In this document: positions 22,213-30,074 of the stretch, in pieces
Numbering within the stretch: position 1 is the first letter of the stretch
Layout: each line of letters begins with the position of its first letter
Assembly: GCA_045636545.1 (NCBI GenBank)
Contig: JAZTXR010000090.1
Coordinates: 1-30,085 of the forward strand
Length of the DNA stretch: 30,085 nucleotides
From: HGM04593 sp045636545
Lineage (GTDB): Bacteria; Bacteroidota; Bacteroidia; Bacteroidales; Bacteroidaceae
Reading direction: 5' to 3'
Notes under the pieces: model-generated
Seen by the model: the letters and a program-made list of their open reading frames with translations, nothing else
What the model was told of the DNA's origin: nothing
Databases searched by the model: none
Program-made: the position numbers and the translations under genes

Positions 22213-23472
22213 TCACCCTCTTTTCAACAACCATTTCCACAAAGGAAGTACTTCTATTACTACACCTTTGATGTTTATAACATCCTCTTCGTTGTAGGTT
22301 ACAATAGTCAATTTGTCTGCTTTCAAATGTTTGCTCACTTTCAGTAAAGCTGAAATCTCTCTCTCACGGGTTTCATCGTCAGCTATTGAATAAGATACTT
22401 GAATCAGATGATTATGTTCCGGTAAATAAAAATCTACCTCAACGGCCTTATTATAGAAATAGACCTCATCACCATACAACTTTTTCAATTCTATTGCAAC
22501 ACGATTCTCAAGCAAAGAAGTCTCAGGGTCTGTCAAGAAAAGATTTAAGATTCCATTGTCGCGAAAATAATATTTCTTGGCACTCTCCTTTTCTGCAAAC
22601 TTGCCTGCATAATTCGAAATACTAAACAAAAGCCAAGTTTCCTCCATAAATTTCATATATTCCATTACTGTAGGAATTTGTATTTTATGTCCTGTTGAGG
22701 ATACTATATTTGCCAATCTATTGAACGAAGAAGGTTGCTTGATACTCTCAGAAAGTTTCTTAACCAATAGTTTCAAAGCTATGTCATTTCTTATCTTGTA
22801 ACGCGCAATAAGGTCTCCAAGGAATATTTTCTGATAGAGGCTTGACAACCATTGGCGTTTTTGAACAATATTGACACTCTCGGGAAAACCTCCATAGGTA
22901 AAATAGTCGGCAAAGGCACGAAATACAGCATTCACCGTTTGAGAATCGTATTCCCAATTCTTTTCCAGAGCAATATTATTGGCACGCAGATATTCGCTGA
23001 AAGAATAAGGATATACTTCCTGAATAACATATCTACCACCAAGCGTTGTAGCAACTTCACTGCTCAACATTTTAGCATTGCTTCCGGTAATATACACCCT
23101 GTATTTCTCATTAGCCAAACGACGGGCAAACTTTTCCCAGTTATCGACATTCTGTATTTCGTCAAGAAAAAGGATTGGAGTACACTCTTCCAATTGATAA
23201 TGCGCCTGAAGTATCAGGTCCAAATCCTCGGCTTTCATCTCCAATAAACGCTCATCATCAAGGTTTATATAAACGATTTCGTTTATGGTATGTCCTTTTT
23301 GCAACAGTTTATGTATTTGCTGATACATCAAATATGATTTGCCGGCCTGACGAAGACCGACAAATACATAATTCAAATTATCTTCCAAATGTATATCACG
23401 TTCTACAAATTGGATATTAGCTATAATAGAACGGTTAGTAACCACTATTTTTTTGATAAGTTCTACATCCAT
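22213..23472 (-). CDS. AAA ATPase with C-terminal DUF4143 domain
   Basis: A 419-aa protein. The N-terminal AAA_14 domain has Walker A G-L-R-Q-A-G-K-S (39-46), Walker B I-L-F-L-D-E-I-Q (100-107) and T-G-S-N-A as sensor (~134-138). The C-terminal DUF4143 region ends with E-N-R-V-A-I-E-L ... V-D-F-Y-L ... I-Q-V-S-Y, resembling a degenerate PD-(D/E)XK fold. Such STAND-like ATPases are very common, often mobile, in Bacteroidetes; function is unknown. It is flanked by the two GH35 3' ends: the remnant 9 bp past its stop, and the intact gene behind its start. That suggests it is an insertion. Base composition looks more AT-rich than the neighbouring GH35 gene. Confidence 0.85.
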   Translation of the reverse strand: MDVELIKKIVVTNRSIIANIQFVERDIHLEDNLNYVFVGLRQAGKSYLMYQQIHKLLQKGHTINEIVYINLDDERLLEMKAEDLDLILQAHYQLEECTPILFLDEIQNVDNWEKFARRLANEKYRVYITGSNAKMLSSEVATTLGGRYVIQEVYPYSFSEYLRANNIALEKNWEYDSQTVNAVFRAFADYFTYGGFPESVNIVQKRQWLSSLYQKIFLGDLIARYKIRNDIALKLLVKKLSESIKQPSSFNRLANIVSSTGHKIQIPTVMEYMKFMEETWLLFSISNYAGKFAEKESAKKYYFRDNGILNLFLTDPETSLLENRVAIELKKLYGDEVYFYNKAVEVDFYLPEHNHLIQVSYSIADDETREREISALLKVSKHLKADKLTIVTYNEEDVINIKGVVIEVLPLWKWLLKRG

Positions 23473-23495
23473 AGTTTAATTATATTATCCAAGTG

Positions 23496-23503
23496 CAAAT
23501 ATA
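23496..23503 (-). promoter_or_regulatory. -7 box of the ATPase gene
   Basis: Minus-strand TATATTTG, 24 bp before the start codon; no good -33 at the usual spacing. Confidence 0.55.
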
Positions 23504-23596
23504 GCGGTTTTATATATTATAGCATATAAAAACAAGCACTTTTTTATATGGTATATTATATAATCCACACTCAAAAGCACTTTCATATATACAATT

Positions 23597-23620
23597 CTCC
23601 CCAGCGCTAGCGCTGGGGAG
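23597..23620. repeat. Perfect 24-bp GC-rich palindrome
   Basis: CTCCCCAGCGCT is followed directly by its reverse complement AGCGCTGGGGAG, with no loop bases. It lies in AT-rich DNA, 160 bp beyond the GH35 stop, and has no T tract. It then runs into GAGATATCT like the dispersed elements. Confidence 0.9.
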
Positions 23621-23779
23621 ATATCTAACCCATATTTTAGAGATCCTTTGACAATCCTTGCTTATCGCAACCTACACGGCGCAAACTTCGCCTGCGCTAC
23701 GTGTAACCAATTGCTGCAAGCTAAAGTTTCGTCGCTACGCTTTCTCGGGATGACATTACAGGGTCTATTACTATATAAA

Positions 23780-26092
23780 TCATTCGTACAGGAAGAACTG
23801 TGGGCGGCCGTAGAGGCGGAAGTCCTTTATGCAGCCCGGCAGGTCGACGTTGCGTGGGAGGAGGCGGAAGCCTTTAACGGTGCGTATATTACCAAGGTCT
23901 ATGATTACCTGGTGTGGAAGGGGTTTCACATCCTTGCGCCATGCCGAGTGCCAATAGGTTTTTTCGTCGCCGTCAATGAGACACTCGGCAACGCCCTCGC
24001 CAAGCGCCTCGGTGTTCACAAACACCACATCCCATTTGTCCTTGCCGATGACATTGCCATTCTCGTCGAGCAGTTCAATCTCGCTTATGCATGAGTGCTT
24101 ACCGTCGTATGTGCTCTGCACATCGATGCACAGGTGGCGCAATGTCTTTATGCCGTCGAAGGAGAACTCCTGCCAGCCGTTCTTTTTCTCGACAGTGCCG
24201 CTGAAGATGCCGTCATACTCGTCAAGGATGGGCACGCGGTTGTAGTCGCGTGTGGTGTTGAAGGCGTTCTTGTCGGGGCCGAGCACGTTGAGGATTGGTT
24301 TGTCAACGCCGCGAAGCGTGCGCTTGCCGGTATATTCCATCTCAAAGACTACAATCTCGTTCTCTCCCTCCTTGAGCCAAGGAGCGGGCAGGTACATTGT
24401 CTGCTGTGGACCAATGCCCCAGAACTTGCCGAGTGACTTGCCGTTTACCCAAACGGCACCCTTGCCCCAGCCTGTCATGTCTACAAAGGTATCGCCAACC
24501 TTGTCGATGGTGAATGTGCCGCGGTAGAAGCCCGGGAGGTTACCCTCGTAACGCAATTTGGGGAAACGGAAATCCTTTACATTGGCGCGGTGCAATGGCA
24601 GGCCGGTCGTTGTCCAAGCGGTGAGTTCCTTGCCGTTGAAGAGCACGCGTTTGGTGATACCCTTGAGGTTGTTCACAAGGTCTTTGCCATAGTTAACGCG
24701 GCCACCGTTCTCAACAAGGATTTCCAGCACAGAGTTAGGCTCGGTAACATTCAACGCAATGCTGTTCTGGTGGAAACGGCGGTCGATGCTGCCCACTACC
24801 TTGCCATTGAGGATTACAACGGCATAGTCGCGCAGTTCGTCAAGCACCAGTTTACCGCTGTCGGGCTTGGCAATAGTTGTCTGATAATGCAAATAGCCAT
24901 AGTCCTGCATCATTGCCTCAAAGGTAAGCGGATGCTCGGCCTCTACCCTCTTGCCGTATGCCACAGACAACGGTGCCCACTCGGTGAGTTCAACAGTGGC
25001 GAATGTTGTTGTGGGGTTATCGGCCGGCACCGGTGGCAACACTTTGCCCTCGGGCAGGTTCTTTTGGATAACCTCGCGGAATGCGTGGTACTTTGGATAG
25101 GCGTTTCCATACTCGCCAAGCGGTGCATCATAGTCGTAGCTTGTGGGCTGTGGCTCGTATGAACCGTTGTTGGTGTTGGCGCCGTTGGTGTAGTGGAAAT
25201 TTGTTCCGCCATGGAACATGTATATGCTCACCGAGACATCGTTCTTGAGCATCCAATCGAGTTGTTCGGCAGGGCGCTGATAGTTCACAGCCGAATGTGG
25301 CAAACCCCAGACGTCGAACCACGCGGGATAGAACTCTGCAACGAAATATGGGCCACCGGGCCAGTAGCGGTCGATTGAGCGCATGATATCGTCGCCCACC
25401 GCACCGTTCACTGTTGGCAGAATTCCCGGAATATAGCCGTTTGGCATCTGTCCTGAGCCGTCGCAGGTCATCAGCGGCACGTTGAAGCCGGCATTCTTAA
25501 TTAGCTCGGCCATCTTGCCAAGATAGACCTTGTCGTTGCTGTAAGAGCCATACTCGTTTTCAACCTGCACCATGATGATGTTGCCGCCATTGGTAACTGT
25601 GTGTGGCGCAAGTTCCTTGCCAAGGGCGTTGAGATAACGCTCACATGCTGCAAGGAATGCCGGGTTGTCACTGCGCCAAACGAGTGAAGAGTCGTTCTGC
25701 AACCAGTAGGGGTAACCGCCAAAGTCAAACTCGGCGCAGACGTATGGACCGGGACGAAGTAGAACGAACAGTCCCTCCTCGGCCGCAATCTCAACGAAGC
25801 GGGCAATGTCGGCCTGGCCTTCGAAATTGAACTCGCCGGGCTGTGGCTCGTGAACAGCCCAAAAGACGTATGCCGAGATTGTGTTCAATCCCATTGCCTT
25901 GGCGCGTTGCATACGGTCGCGCCAATACTCTACCGGAATACGTGGGTAATGCATCTCACCACAGATGAGCTGCACTTTCTCGCCGTCGTAAAGGAACTTG
26001 CCGTCCTTTACCTCGAATGTATGCTTTTGTCGTGCGCAACTGCAAAGCAGCATTGCCACAGCAAGCAACATGAATAGGAGTGTTTTTCTCAT
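23780..26092 (-). CDS. GH35 beta-galactosidase lipoprotein
   Basis: A 770-aa exported protein. The signal ends in L-C-S-C with lipidated Cys19. The GH35 barrel (~30-350) carries the acid/base in Q-V-E-N-E-Y-G (Glu180) and the nucleophile in F-V-A-E-F-Y-P-A-W-F (Glu253), plus the family motif F-H-G-G-T-N-F. Beta-sandwich domains follow, and the last ~140 residues look like an F5/8 type C (discoidin) carbohydrate-binding domain. It removes terminal beta-galactose from glycans, probably in the periplasm or on the cell surface. A copy of its last 31 codons is found at 22108-22203, so the gene was once duplicated. No susCD pair or regulator is adjacent. Confidence 0.92.
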   Translation of the reverse strand: MRKTLLFMLLAVAMLLCSCARQKHTFEVKDGKFLYDGEKVQLICGEMHYPRIPVEYWRDRMQRAKAMGLNTISAYVFWAVHEPQPGEFNFEGQADIARFVEIAAEEGLFVLLRPGPYVCAEFDFGGYPYWLQNDSSLVWRSDNPAFLAACERYLNALGKELAPHTVTNGGNIIMVQVENEYGSYSNDKVYLGKMAELIKNAGFNVPLMTCDGSGQMPNGYIPGILPTVNGAVGDDIMRSIDRYWPGGPYFVAEFYPAWFDVWGLPHSAVNYQRPAEQLDWMLKNDVSVSIYMFHGGTNFHYTNGANTNNGSYEPQPTSYDYDAPLGEYGNAYPKYHAFREVIQKNLPEGKVLPPVPADNPTTTFATVELTEWAPLSVAYGKRVEAEHPLTFEAMMQDYGYLHYQTTIAKPDSGKLVLDELRDYAVVILNGKVVGSIDRRFHQNSIALNVTEPNSVLEILVENGGRVNYGKDLVNNLKGITKRVLFNGKELTAWTTTGLPLHRANVKDFRFPKLRYEGNLPGFYRGTFTIDKVGDTFVDMTGWGKGAVWVNGKSLGKFWGIGPQQTMYLPAPWLKEGENEIVVFEMEYTGKRTLRGVDKPILNVLGPDKNAFNTTRDYNRVPILDEYDGIFSGTVEKKNGWQEFSFDGIKTLRHLCIDVQSTYDGKHSCISEIELLDENGNVIGKDKWDVVFVNTEALGEGVAECLIDGDEKTYWHSAWRKDVKPLPHQVIIDLGNIRTVKGFRLLPRNVDLPGCIKDFRLYGRPQFFLYE

Positions 26093-26151
26093 AACTGATA
26101 TTTATGGTTAGTATTGTTATATAATAATAAGGTACATCGTTCAATGCAGAT

Positions 26152-26213
26152 ACCCCCTCCGCTTCACTCCGTTCCGCTCGTCCCCCTAATTTAGTGGGAC
26201 AATATAAAATGAA
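26152..26213. repeat. Dispersed CCCCCTCCGC...GGGACAAT element, copy 3
   Basis: ACCCCCTCCGCTTCACTCCG, with an extra TTCCG segment compared with copies 1 and 2, then CTCGTCCCCCTAATTTAGTG and GGACAATAT. The terminal arms stay complementary (GTCCC/GGGAC, CTAA/TTAG) although the inner bases differ from copy 1, a compensated change. Confidence 0.78.
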
Positions 26214-26262
26214 ATTCAGTAACAATATAGCAGTTGCCACACATACTGACAAAACGCGTAGG

Positions 26263-26337
26263 TGTCATATCGACCGTAGTGGAGAAATCTCAATCCATTT
26301 ATTAGATCCCTCGTCGCTACGCTCTGTCGGGATGACA
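26263..26337. repeat. TGTCAT...ATGACA element, copy 4
   Basis: TGTCATATCGACCGTAGTGG, AGAAATCTC, then AGATCCCTCGTCGCTACGCT and GGGATGACA. The same 75-bp length as copy 2. Confidence 0.8.
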
Positions 26338-26406
26338 GCAATGGGTAAACGACTCTATTATTATGTGATAAAGGTAATGAATATTTCAAAAAACAACAAG
26401 AGTGTA

Positions 26407-26439
26407 AAGAAAAAAGGGCTTCAACTTTCGTTGAAGCCC
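26407..26439 (-). terminator. Terminator of gapA
   Basis: Perfect 10-bp stem GGGCTTCAAC / GTTGAAGCCC with a TTTC loop (26416-26439); TTTTTTCTTT follows on the minus strand. Confidence 0.92.
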
Positions 26440-26468
26440 CGCTGTATTCAGGATTTGTTTGTCCTAAA

Positions 26469-27470
26469 TTACTTAGCAGCGATTACGCGAGCCATCTCAC
26501 AAACCTTGTTTGAGTAACCCCACTCGTTGTCATACCAAGAAACAACCTTAGCGAAGTTAGCGTCGAGAGAGATACCTGCCTTAGCATCGAAGATTGAAGT
26601 GTTAGCGCAGCCACGGAAGTCTGTAGAAACTACAGCATCCTCTGTGTAGCCGAGGATACCCTTCAACTCGCCCTCAGAAGCCTCCTTCATAGCAGCGCAG
26701 ATGTCAGCCATTGAAGCCTCTTTCTCCAATACTACAGTAAGGTCAACAACTGATACGTCAGAAGTTGGAACGCGGAATGCCATACCAGTGAGCTTGCCGT
26801 TGAGAACAGGAAGAACCTTACCTACAGCCTTAGCAGCACCTGTTGAAGATGGGATGATGTTCTCGAGGATACCACGACCACCTCTCCAGTCTTTCTTTGA
26901 AGGACCGTCAACAGTCTTCTGAGTAGCTGTAGCAGCGTGTACTGTAGTCATCAAGCCCTTAACGATACCGAACTTGTCGTTCAAAACCTTAGCGATAGGA
27001 GCCAAGCAGTTTGTTGTACAAGATGCGTTAGAGATGATGTCCTGACCAGCGTATGTTGTGTGGTTAACACCGTACACGAACATAGGAGTGCTGTCCTTTG
27101 AAGGAGCTGACATGATAACCTTCTTTGCACCTGCGGTGATGTGCTTGCGAGCTGTCTCGTCTGTCAAGAAGAAACCTGTAGACTCAACAACAACCTCAGC
27201 ACCTACCTCGTCCCACTTCAAGTTAGCAGGATCCATCTCAGCTGTCAAACGGATCTTGTTACCGTTAACTACCAAGTAGTTGCCCTCTACCTCGATTGTA
27301 CCGTCGAACTGACCGTGTACAGAGTCGTAACGCAACATGTATGCCAAGTAGTCAGCATCGAGAAGGTCGTTGATACCTACAACCTGAATGTCATTGGCGA
27401 AGTTCTTTACCGCTGCGCGGAATACCATACGGCCGATACGACCGAAACCGTTAATACCAAGTTTAATCAT
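26469..27470 (-). CDS. gap: Glyceraldehyde-3-phosphate dehydrogenase
   Basis: A 333-aa full-length GAPDH. The NAD-binding Rossmann motif G-I-N-G-F-G-R-I-G is at 5-13, the catalytic S-N-A-S-C-T-T-N-C at 147-155 with Cys151, and the base His178 in T-V-H-A-A. Asp39 after the I-N-D-L stretch fits NAD rather than NADP use. It oxidises glyceraldehyde 3-phosphate to 1,3-bisphosphoglycerate in glycolysis, in the cytosol. The codons are strongly biased (GTA, GCT, AAG rich), as expected for a highly expressed gene. It may share a transcript with the small lipoprotein upstream, from the promoter at 27736-27765. Confidence 0.97.
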   Translation of the reverse strand: MIKLGINGFGRIGRMVFRAAVKNFANDIQVVGINDLLDADYLAYMLRYDSVHGQFDGTIEVEGNYLVVNGNKIRLTAEMDPANLKWDEVGAEVVVESTGFFLTDETARKHITAGAKKVIMSAPSKDSTPMFVYGVNHTTYAGQDIISNASCTTNCLAPIAKVLNDKFGIVKGLMTTVHAATATQKTVDGPSKKDWRGGRGILENIIPSSTGAAKAVGKVLPVLNGKLTGMAFRVPTSDVSVVDLTVVLEKEASMADICAAMKEASEGELKGILGYTEDAVVSTDFRGCANTSIFDAKAGISLDANFAKVVSWYDNEWGYSNKVCEMARVIAAK

Positions 27471-27541
27471 TTTCTTAAAAATTTAATTAAAACGTTTATA
27501 ATTAAAAAAACTCTCGTTTTCTCTTATCAAAATGTGAATAC

Positions 27542-27631
27542 TCACCCACAATTACAATATTCAGCAGCCCTGCACGAAACAAGCAGCATTGCTACAGCAA
27601 TCATCACCAACAGAAATCCTACTTTTTTCAT
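27542..27631 (-). CDS. Candidate 29-aa lipoprotein upstream of gap
   Basis: From the ATG ending at 27631 the frame gives M-K-K-V-G-F-L-L-V-M then a hydrophobic run and L-V-S-C-R-A-A-E-Y-C-N-C-G, followed by a stop. This is a textbook lipoprotein signal peptide (positive start, 14-residue core, lipobox L-V-S-C); the mature part would be a 10-residue lipopeptide with three cysteines. It lies between a good promoter and gap, 71 bp before the gap start. Longer in-frame starts upstream lack a signal-peptide shape. I do not recognise a family. The shape is strong, but 29 codons can occur by chance, hence the moderate confidence. Confidence 0.5.
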   Translation of the reverse strand: MKKVGFLLVMIAVAMLLVSCRAAEYCNCG

Positions 27632-27720
27632 ACAACATCTACTGAACATCCCCGCGGCAGTGCAAACGAGTGAAATACAAAGTTCACTTTCGTATTTTCC
27701 AACGAGTGCAGCCTGTCTTC

Positions 27721-27736
27721 GCAAGGTTTACCTTGC
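27721..27736 (-). promoter_or_regulatory. Hairpin at the 5' end of the gap transcript
   Basis: GCAAGGT-TT-ACCTTGC forms a perfect 7-bp stem directly next to the -7 box, so it would be within the first few nucleotides of the mRNA. Such 5'-terminal hairpins stabilise abundant transcripts. Confidence 0.55.
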
Positions 27737-27765
27737 AAATTTAACAAAATGTTTTCACATACAAA
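27736..27765 (-). promoter_or_regulatory. Promoter of the small lipoprotein-gap unit
   Basis: On the minus strand TTTG (27762-27765), 18 bp, then TAAATTTG (27736-27743), a full -7 match. Confidence 0.65.
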
Positions 27766-27890
27766 GCAAATCACAATTTAAAATAAAAAAAAATGAGAGA
27801 ATTGTAACAAAGCCACGGGCCGCAAGCCATACAAACCAATTGTATCCTATAAAAGATGACATCATATACCGTTTTTTCAATATTTTTTTA

Positions 27891-27898
27891 TAACTTTG
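27891..27898 (+). promoter_or_regulatory. -7 box of mscL
   Basis: TAACTTTG, a full match to TAnnTTTG. The ~118-nt leader that follows contains a small hairpin TGGCTC-GCAC-GAGCCA (27972-27987). Confidence 0.6.
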
Positions 27899-28022
27899 CA
27901 GCCATAAATAAAGTTGACGGCATTGATGTGCAAGAGGCAAATCCCGCTTACACATCCTGCATTGAGACAGATGGCTCGCACGAGCCACAGACCGATGAGA
28001 TATTAATTTAAATAGATAAACT

Positions 28023-28484
28023 ATGGGATTCATTAAAGATTTCAAGGCCTTTGCAATGAAAGGCAACGTAGTAGATATGGCTGTCGGTGTTATCATCGGT
28101 GGTGCATTCGGAAAGATCGTTACATCAGTTGTAAACGACATCATCATGCCCCCTATCGGTCTTCTGGTAGGCGGTGTCGACTTCAAGGATCTTAAGTTCA
28201 TCCTTCAGGAGGGTCAGGAAGAGGTTCTCAACGAGGCCGGTGAGGTTATCACACCTGCAGTAGCAGAGGTTACACTCAACTACGGCAACTTCCTGCAGCA
28301 GACATTTGACTTCCTCATCATCGCACTCTCAATCTTCATCATGATCAAGGCTATCACCAAGCTCACCGAGAAGAAGAAGAAAGAGGAGGCTCCTGCACCT
28401 GCAGCGCCAGCACCTGCTCCAGAGCCAAGCGCAGAGGAGAAACTGCTTACCGAGATTCGCGACCTCTTGAAAGAGAAGAAATAA
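28023..28484 (+). CDS. mscL: Large-conductance mechanosensitive channel
   Basis: A 153-aa MscL. The N-terminal amphipathic helix F-I-K-D-F-K-A-F is followed by TM1 with the pore-lining V-V-D-M-A-V-G-V-I-I-G-G-A-F-G-K-I-V (15-32), a periplasmic loop, TM2 (F-D-F-L-I-I-A-L-S-I-F-I-M-I, ~95-108) and the charged K-K-K-K-E-E bundle. It forms a homopentamer in the inner membrane that opens under membrane tension and releases solutes on hypo-osmotic shock. It is longer than the usual ~136 aa because of an Ala/Pro-rich linker (A-P-A-P-A-A-P-A-P-A-P) before the C-terminal coiled-coil helix. Own promoter and terminator. Confidence 0.96.
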   Translation: MGFIKDFKAFAMKGNVVDMAVGVIIGGAFGKIVTSVVNDIIMPPIGLLVGGVDFKDLKFILQEGQEEVLNEAGEVITPAVAEVTLNYGNFLQQTFDFLIIALSIFIMIKAITKLTEKKKKEEAPAPAAPAPAPEPSAEEKLLTEIRDLLKEKK

Positions 28485-28500
28485 TTGCGCGTGCAAACGA

Positions 28501-28536
28501 GAGTGAGACCCCACGGGTTTCGCTCTTGTTTTTTAG
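28501..28536 (+). terminator. Terminator of mscL
   Basis: Stem AGAGTGAGACCC with GGGTTTCGCTCT (two G-T wobbles), 3-nt loop, followed by TGTTTTTTAG. Confidence 0.88.
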
Positions 28537-28566
28537 GGACATATAATAATTATTAAGCTCCAGCCG

Positions 28567-28598
28567 CTTGTAAAAAAAAAGAAAAAGCACTATTTTCG
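28567..28598 (+). promoter_or_regulatory. Promoter of the GMP synthase gene
   Basis: CTTG (28567-28570), 20 bp, TATTTTCG (28591-28598), one mismatch in each box. The start codon is 37 bp downstream. Confidence 0.5.
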
Positions 28599-28634
28599 CA
28601 CCATCAATAAAAGAACCATTAATTCATTTGGAAT

Positions 28635-29942
28635 ATGAAACAAGATATGATTGTTATTCTGGACCTCGGCAGTCACGAGAACACCGTGCTTGCAAGAGCC
28701 ATCCGCGCCCTTGGCGTGTACAGTGAGATTTACCCCCATGATATCACCGTTGACGAGCTCAAGGCTCTGCCCAACGTCAAAGGTATCATCATCAATGGTG
28801 GCCCCAACAACGTCATCGACGGTGTTGCCATCGACGTGAACCACGACATTTACAACGCAGGTTTCCCTGTTATGGCAGCAGGCCACGAGAAGGCACTCTG
28901 CGACACAAAGATAGAGCAGATTGGCAACGACGTTGAGGTTGTCAAGGCAGCCGTTAAGGAGTTCGTCCTCGACACCTGCAAGGCCGAGAAGAACTGGAAC
29001 ATGACCAACTTCGTCAACGACCAGGTAGAGCTCATCCGCCGTCAGGTAGGCGACAAGAAGGTGTTGCTCGCCCTTTCAGGTGGTGTCGACAGTTCAGTTG
29101 TGGCAGCACTGCTCCTCAAGGCTATCGGCAACAACCTCGTGTGCGTCCATGTGAACCACGGTCTCATGCGTAAGGGCGAGAGCGAGGCAGTAGTTGACGT
29201 CTTCAGCAAGCAGCTCTGCGCAAACCTTGTATATGTAGATGCTACCGACCGTTTCCTTGACAAGCTCGCAGGCGTGGCCGATCCCGAGGAGAAGCGCAAG
29301 ATTATCGGCGGTGAGTTCATCCGCGTGTTCGAGGAAGAGGCACGCAAGCTCGACGGCATCGATTTCCTTGGTCAGGGCACCATCTACCCCGACATCGTAG
29401 AGAGCGGCACCAAGACAGCCAAGATGGTAAAGAGTCACCACAACGTAGGCGGCCTCCCCGAAGACCTCCAGTTCCAGTTGGTAGAGCCTATCCGCCAGTT
29501 GTTCAAGGACGAGGTACGTGCCTGCGGTCTCGAGCTCGGCTTGCCATACGACATGGTATACCGCCAGCCATTCCCAGGCCCCGGTTTGGGAGTACGTTGC
29601 CTTGGCGCCATCACACGCGACCGTCTTGAGGCATTGCGTGAGGCAGACGCTATCCTTCGCGAGGAGTTCAAGATTGCCGGCCTCGACAAGACAGTATGGC
29701 AGTACTTCACCGTAGTGCCCGACTTCAAGTCAGTAGGTGTGCGCAACAACGCCCGTTCATACGACTGGCCCGTCATCATCCGCGCCGTGAACACCGTGGA
29801 TGCCATGACAGCGACAATCGAGCAGATTGAGTGGCCTATCCTGTTGAAGATCACCGACCGCATCCTTGCCGAGGTGCCCAACATCAACCGCGTATGCTAC
29901 GATATGTCACCAAAGCCAAGCGCCACAATTGAGTGGGAGTAA
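28635..29942 (+). CDS. guaA: GMP synthase with truncated amidotransferase domain
   Basis: A 435-aa protein, about 75 residues shorter than the usual 505-525 aa GuaA. The ATP pyrophosphatase domain is complete: S-G-G-V-D-S-S at 148-154, then V-N-H-G-L-M-R-K, the Q-G-T-I-Y-P-D motif, K-S-H-H-N-V-G-G-L-P, P-F-P-G-P-G-L-G-V-R and the C-terminal K-P-S-A-T-I-E-W-E of the dimerisation domain. It converts XMP to GMP with ATP and ammonia. The N-terminal class I amidotransferase half keeps the start (V-I-L-D-L-G-S) and G-G-P-N-N-V but has P-V-M-A-A-G-H where G-I-C-Y-G should hold the catalytic Cys, and the H-P-E segment is absent. It should therefore need free ammonia or another glutaminase. The shortening is clean, with no frameshift. 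Confidence 0.9.
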   Translation: MKQDMIVILDLGSHENTVLARAIRALGVYSEIYPHDITVDELKALPNVKGIIINGGPNNVIDGVAIDVNHDIYNAGFPVMAAGHEKALCDTKIEQIGNDVEVVKAAVKEFVLDTCKAEKNWNMTNFVNDQVELIRRQVGDKKVLLALSGGVDSSVVAALLLKAIGNNLVCVHVNHGLMRKGESEAVVDVFSKQLCANLVYVDATDRFLDKLAGVADPEEKRKIIGGEFIRVFEEEARKLDGIDFLGQGTIYPDIVESGTKTAKMVKSHHNVGGLPEDLQFQLVEPIRQLFKDEVRACGLELGLPYDMVYRQPFPGPGLGVRCLGAITRDRLEALREADAILREEFKIAGLDKTVWQYFTVVPDFKSVGVRNNARSYDWPVIIRAVNTVDAMTATIEQIEWPILLKITDRILAEVPNINRVCYDMSPKPSATIEWE

Positions 29943-29976
29943 CAAAAAAAAGAGCCTTTCGGCTCTTTTTTTTGTT
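29941..29976 (+). terminator. Terminator of guaA
   Basis: AACAAAAAAAAGAGCC-TTTC-GGCTCTTTTTTTTGTT, a 16-bp perfect stem with a TTTC loop and a long T run. Confidence 0.96.
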
Positions 29977-29985
29977 ACTCCTTCC

Positions 29986-30074
29986 GAGGGTTTCAATGAG
30001 TAATAGTCGCACGTAGCACAGCTGAAAGTTGTGCCGTGCGGGATACGGTTGCCGCAGGCAACATTGAAATCCTC
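29986..30074. ncRNA. Possible structured RNA (three-way junction) at right edge
   Basis: Outer stem GAGGGTTTCAATG (29986-29998) with CATTGAAATCCTC (30062-30074), one G-T wobble. Inside are hairpin CGCACG-TA-GCACAGC-TGAAA-GTTGTGC-CGTGCG (30008-30040) and hairpin TTGCC-GCA-GGCAA (30049-30061). I do not recognise the class; the window ends 11 bp later, so a downstream gene cannot be seen. Confidence 0.4.

Larger units (their letters stand above)
23473..23779. other. Spacer between ATPase and GH35 genes
   Basis: Holds the ATPase promoter, a perfect 24-bp palindrome (23597-23620), and a partial dispersed element whose right end CGTCGCTACGCTTTCTCGGG plus ATGACA (to 23755) is like that at 26312-26337. 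No gene. Confidence 0.65.
26093..26468. other. Spacer between GH35 and gapA
   Basis: Contains the copy-3 CCCCCTCCGC element, a TGTCAT...ATGACA element and the gapA terminator. An AT-rich stretch (26338-26406) shows nothing. The GH35 promoter is not obvious. Confidence 0.65.
27632..28022. other. Divergent control region, gap and mscL
   Basis: Holds the leftward promoter and leader hairpin of the gap transcript and the rightward promoter and leader of mscL. The A-rich stretch 27778-27800 is otherwise featureless. Confidence 0.6.

Noticed and set aside
23780..26092. A full polysaccharide utilisation locus around GH35 and GH20
   Set aside because: No susC/susD pair, sulfatase or hybrid sensor is present in the window; the two glycosidases are apart and separately transcribed.
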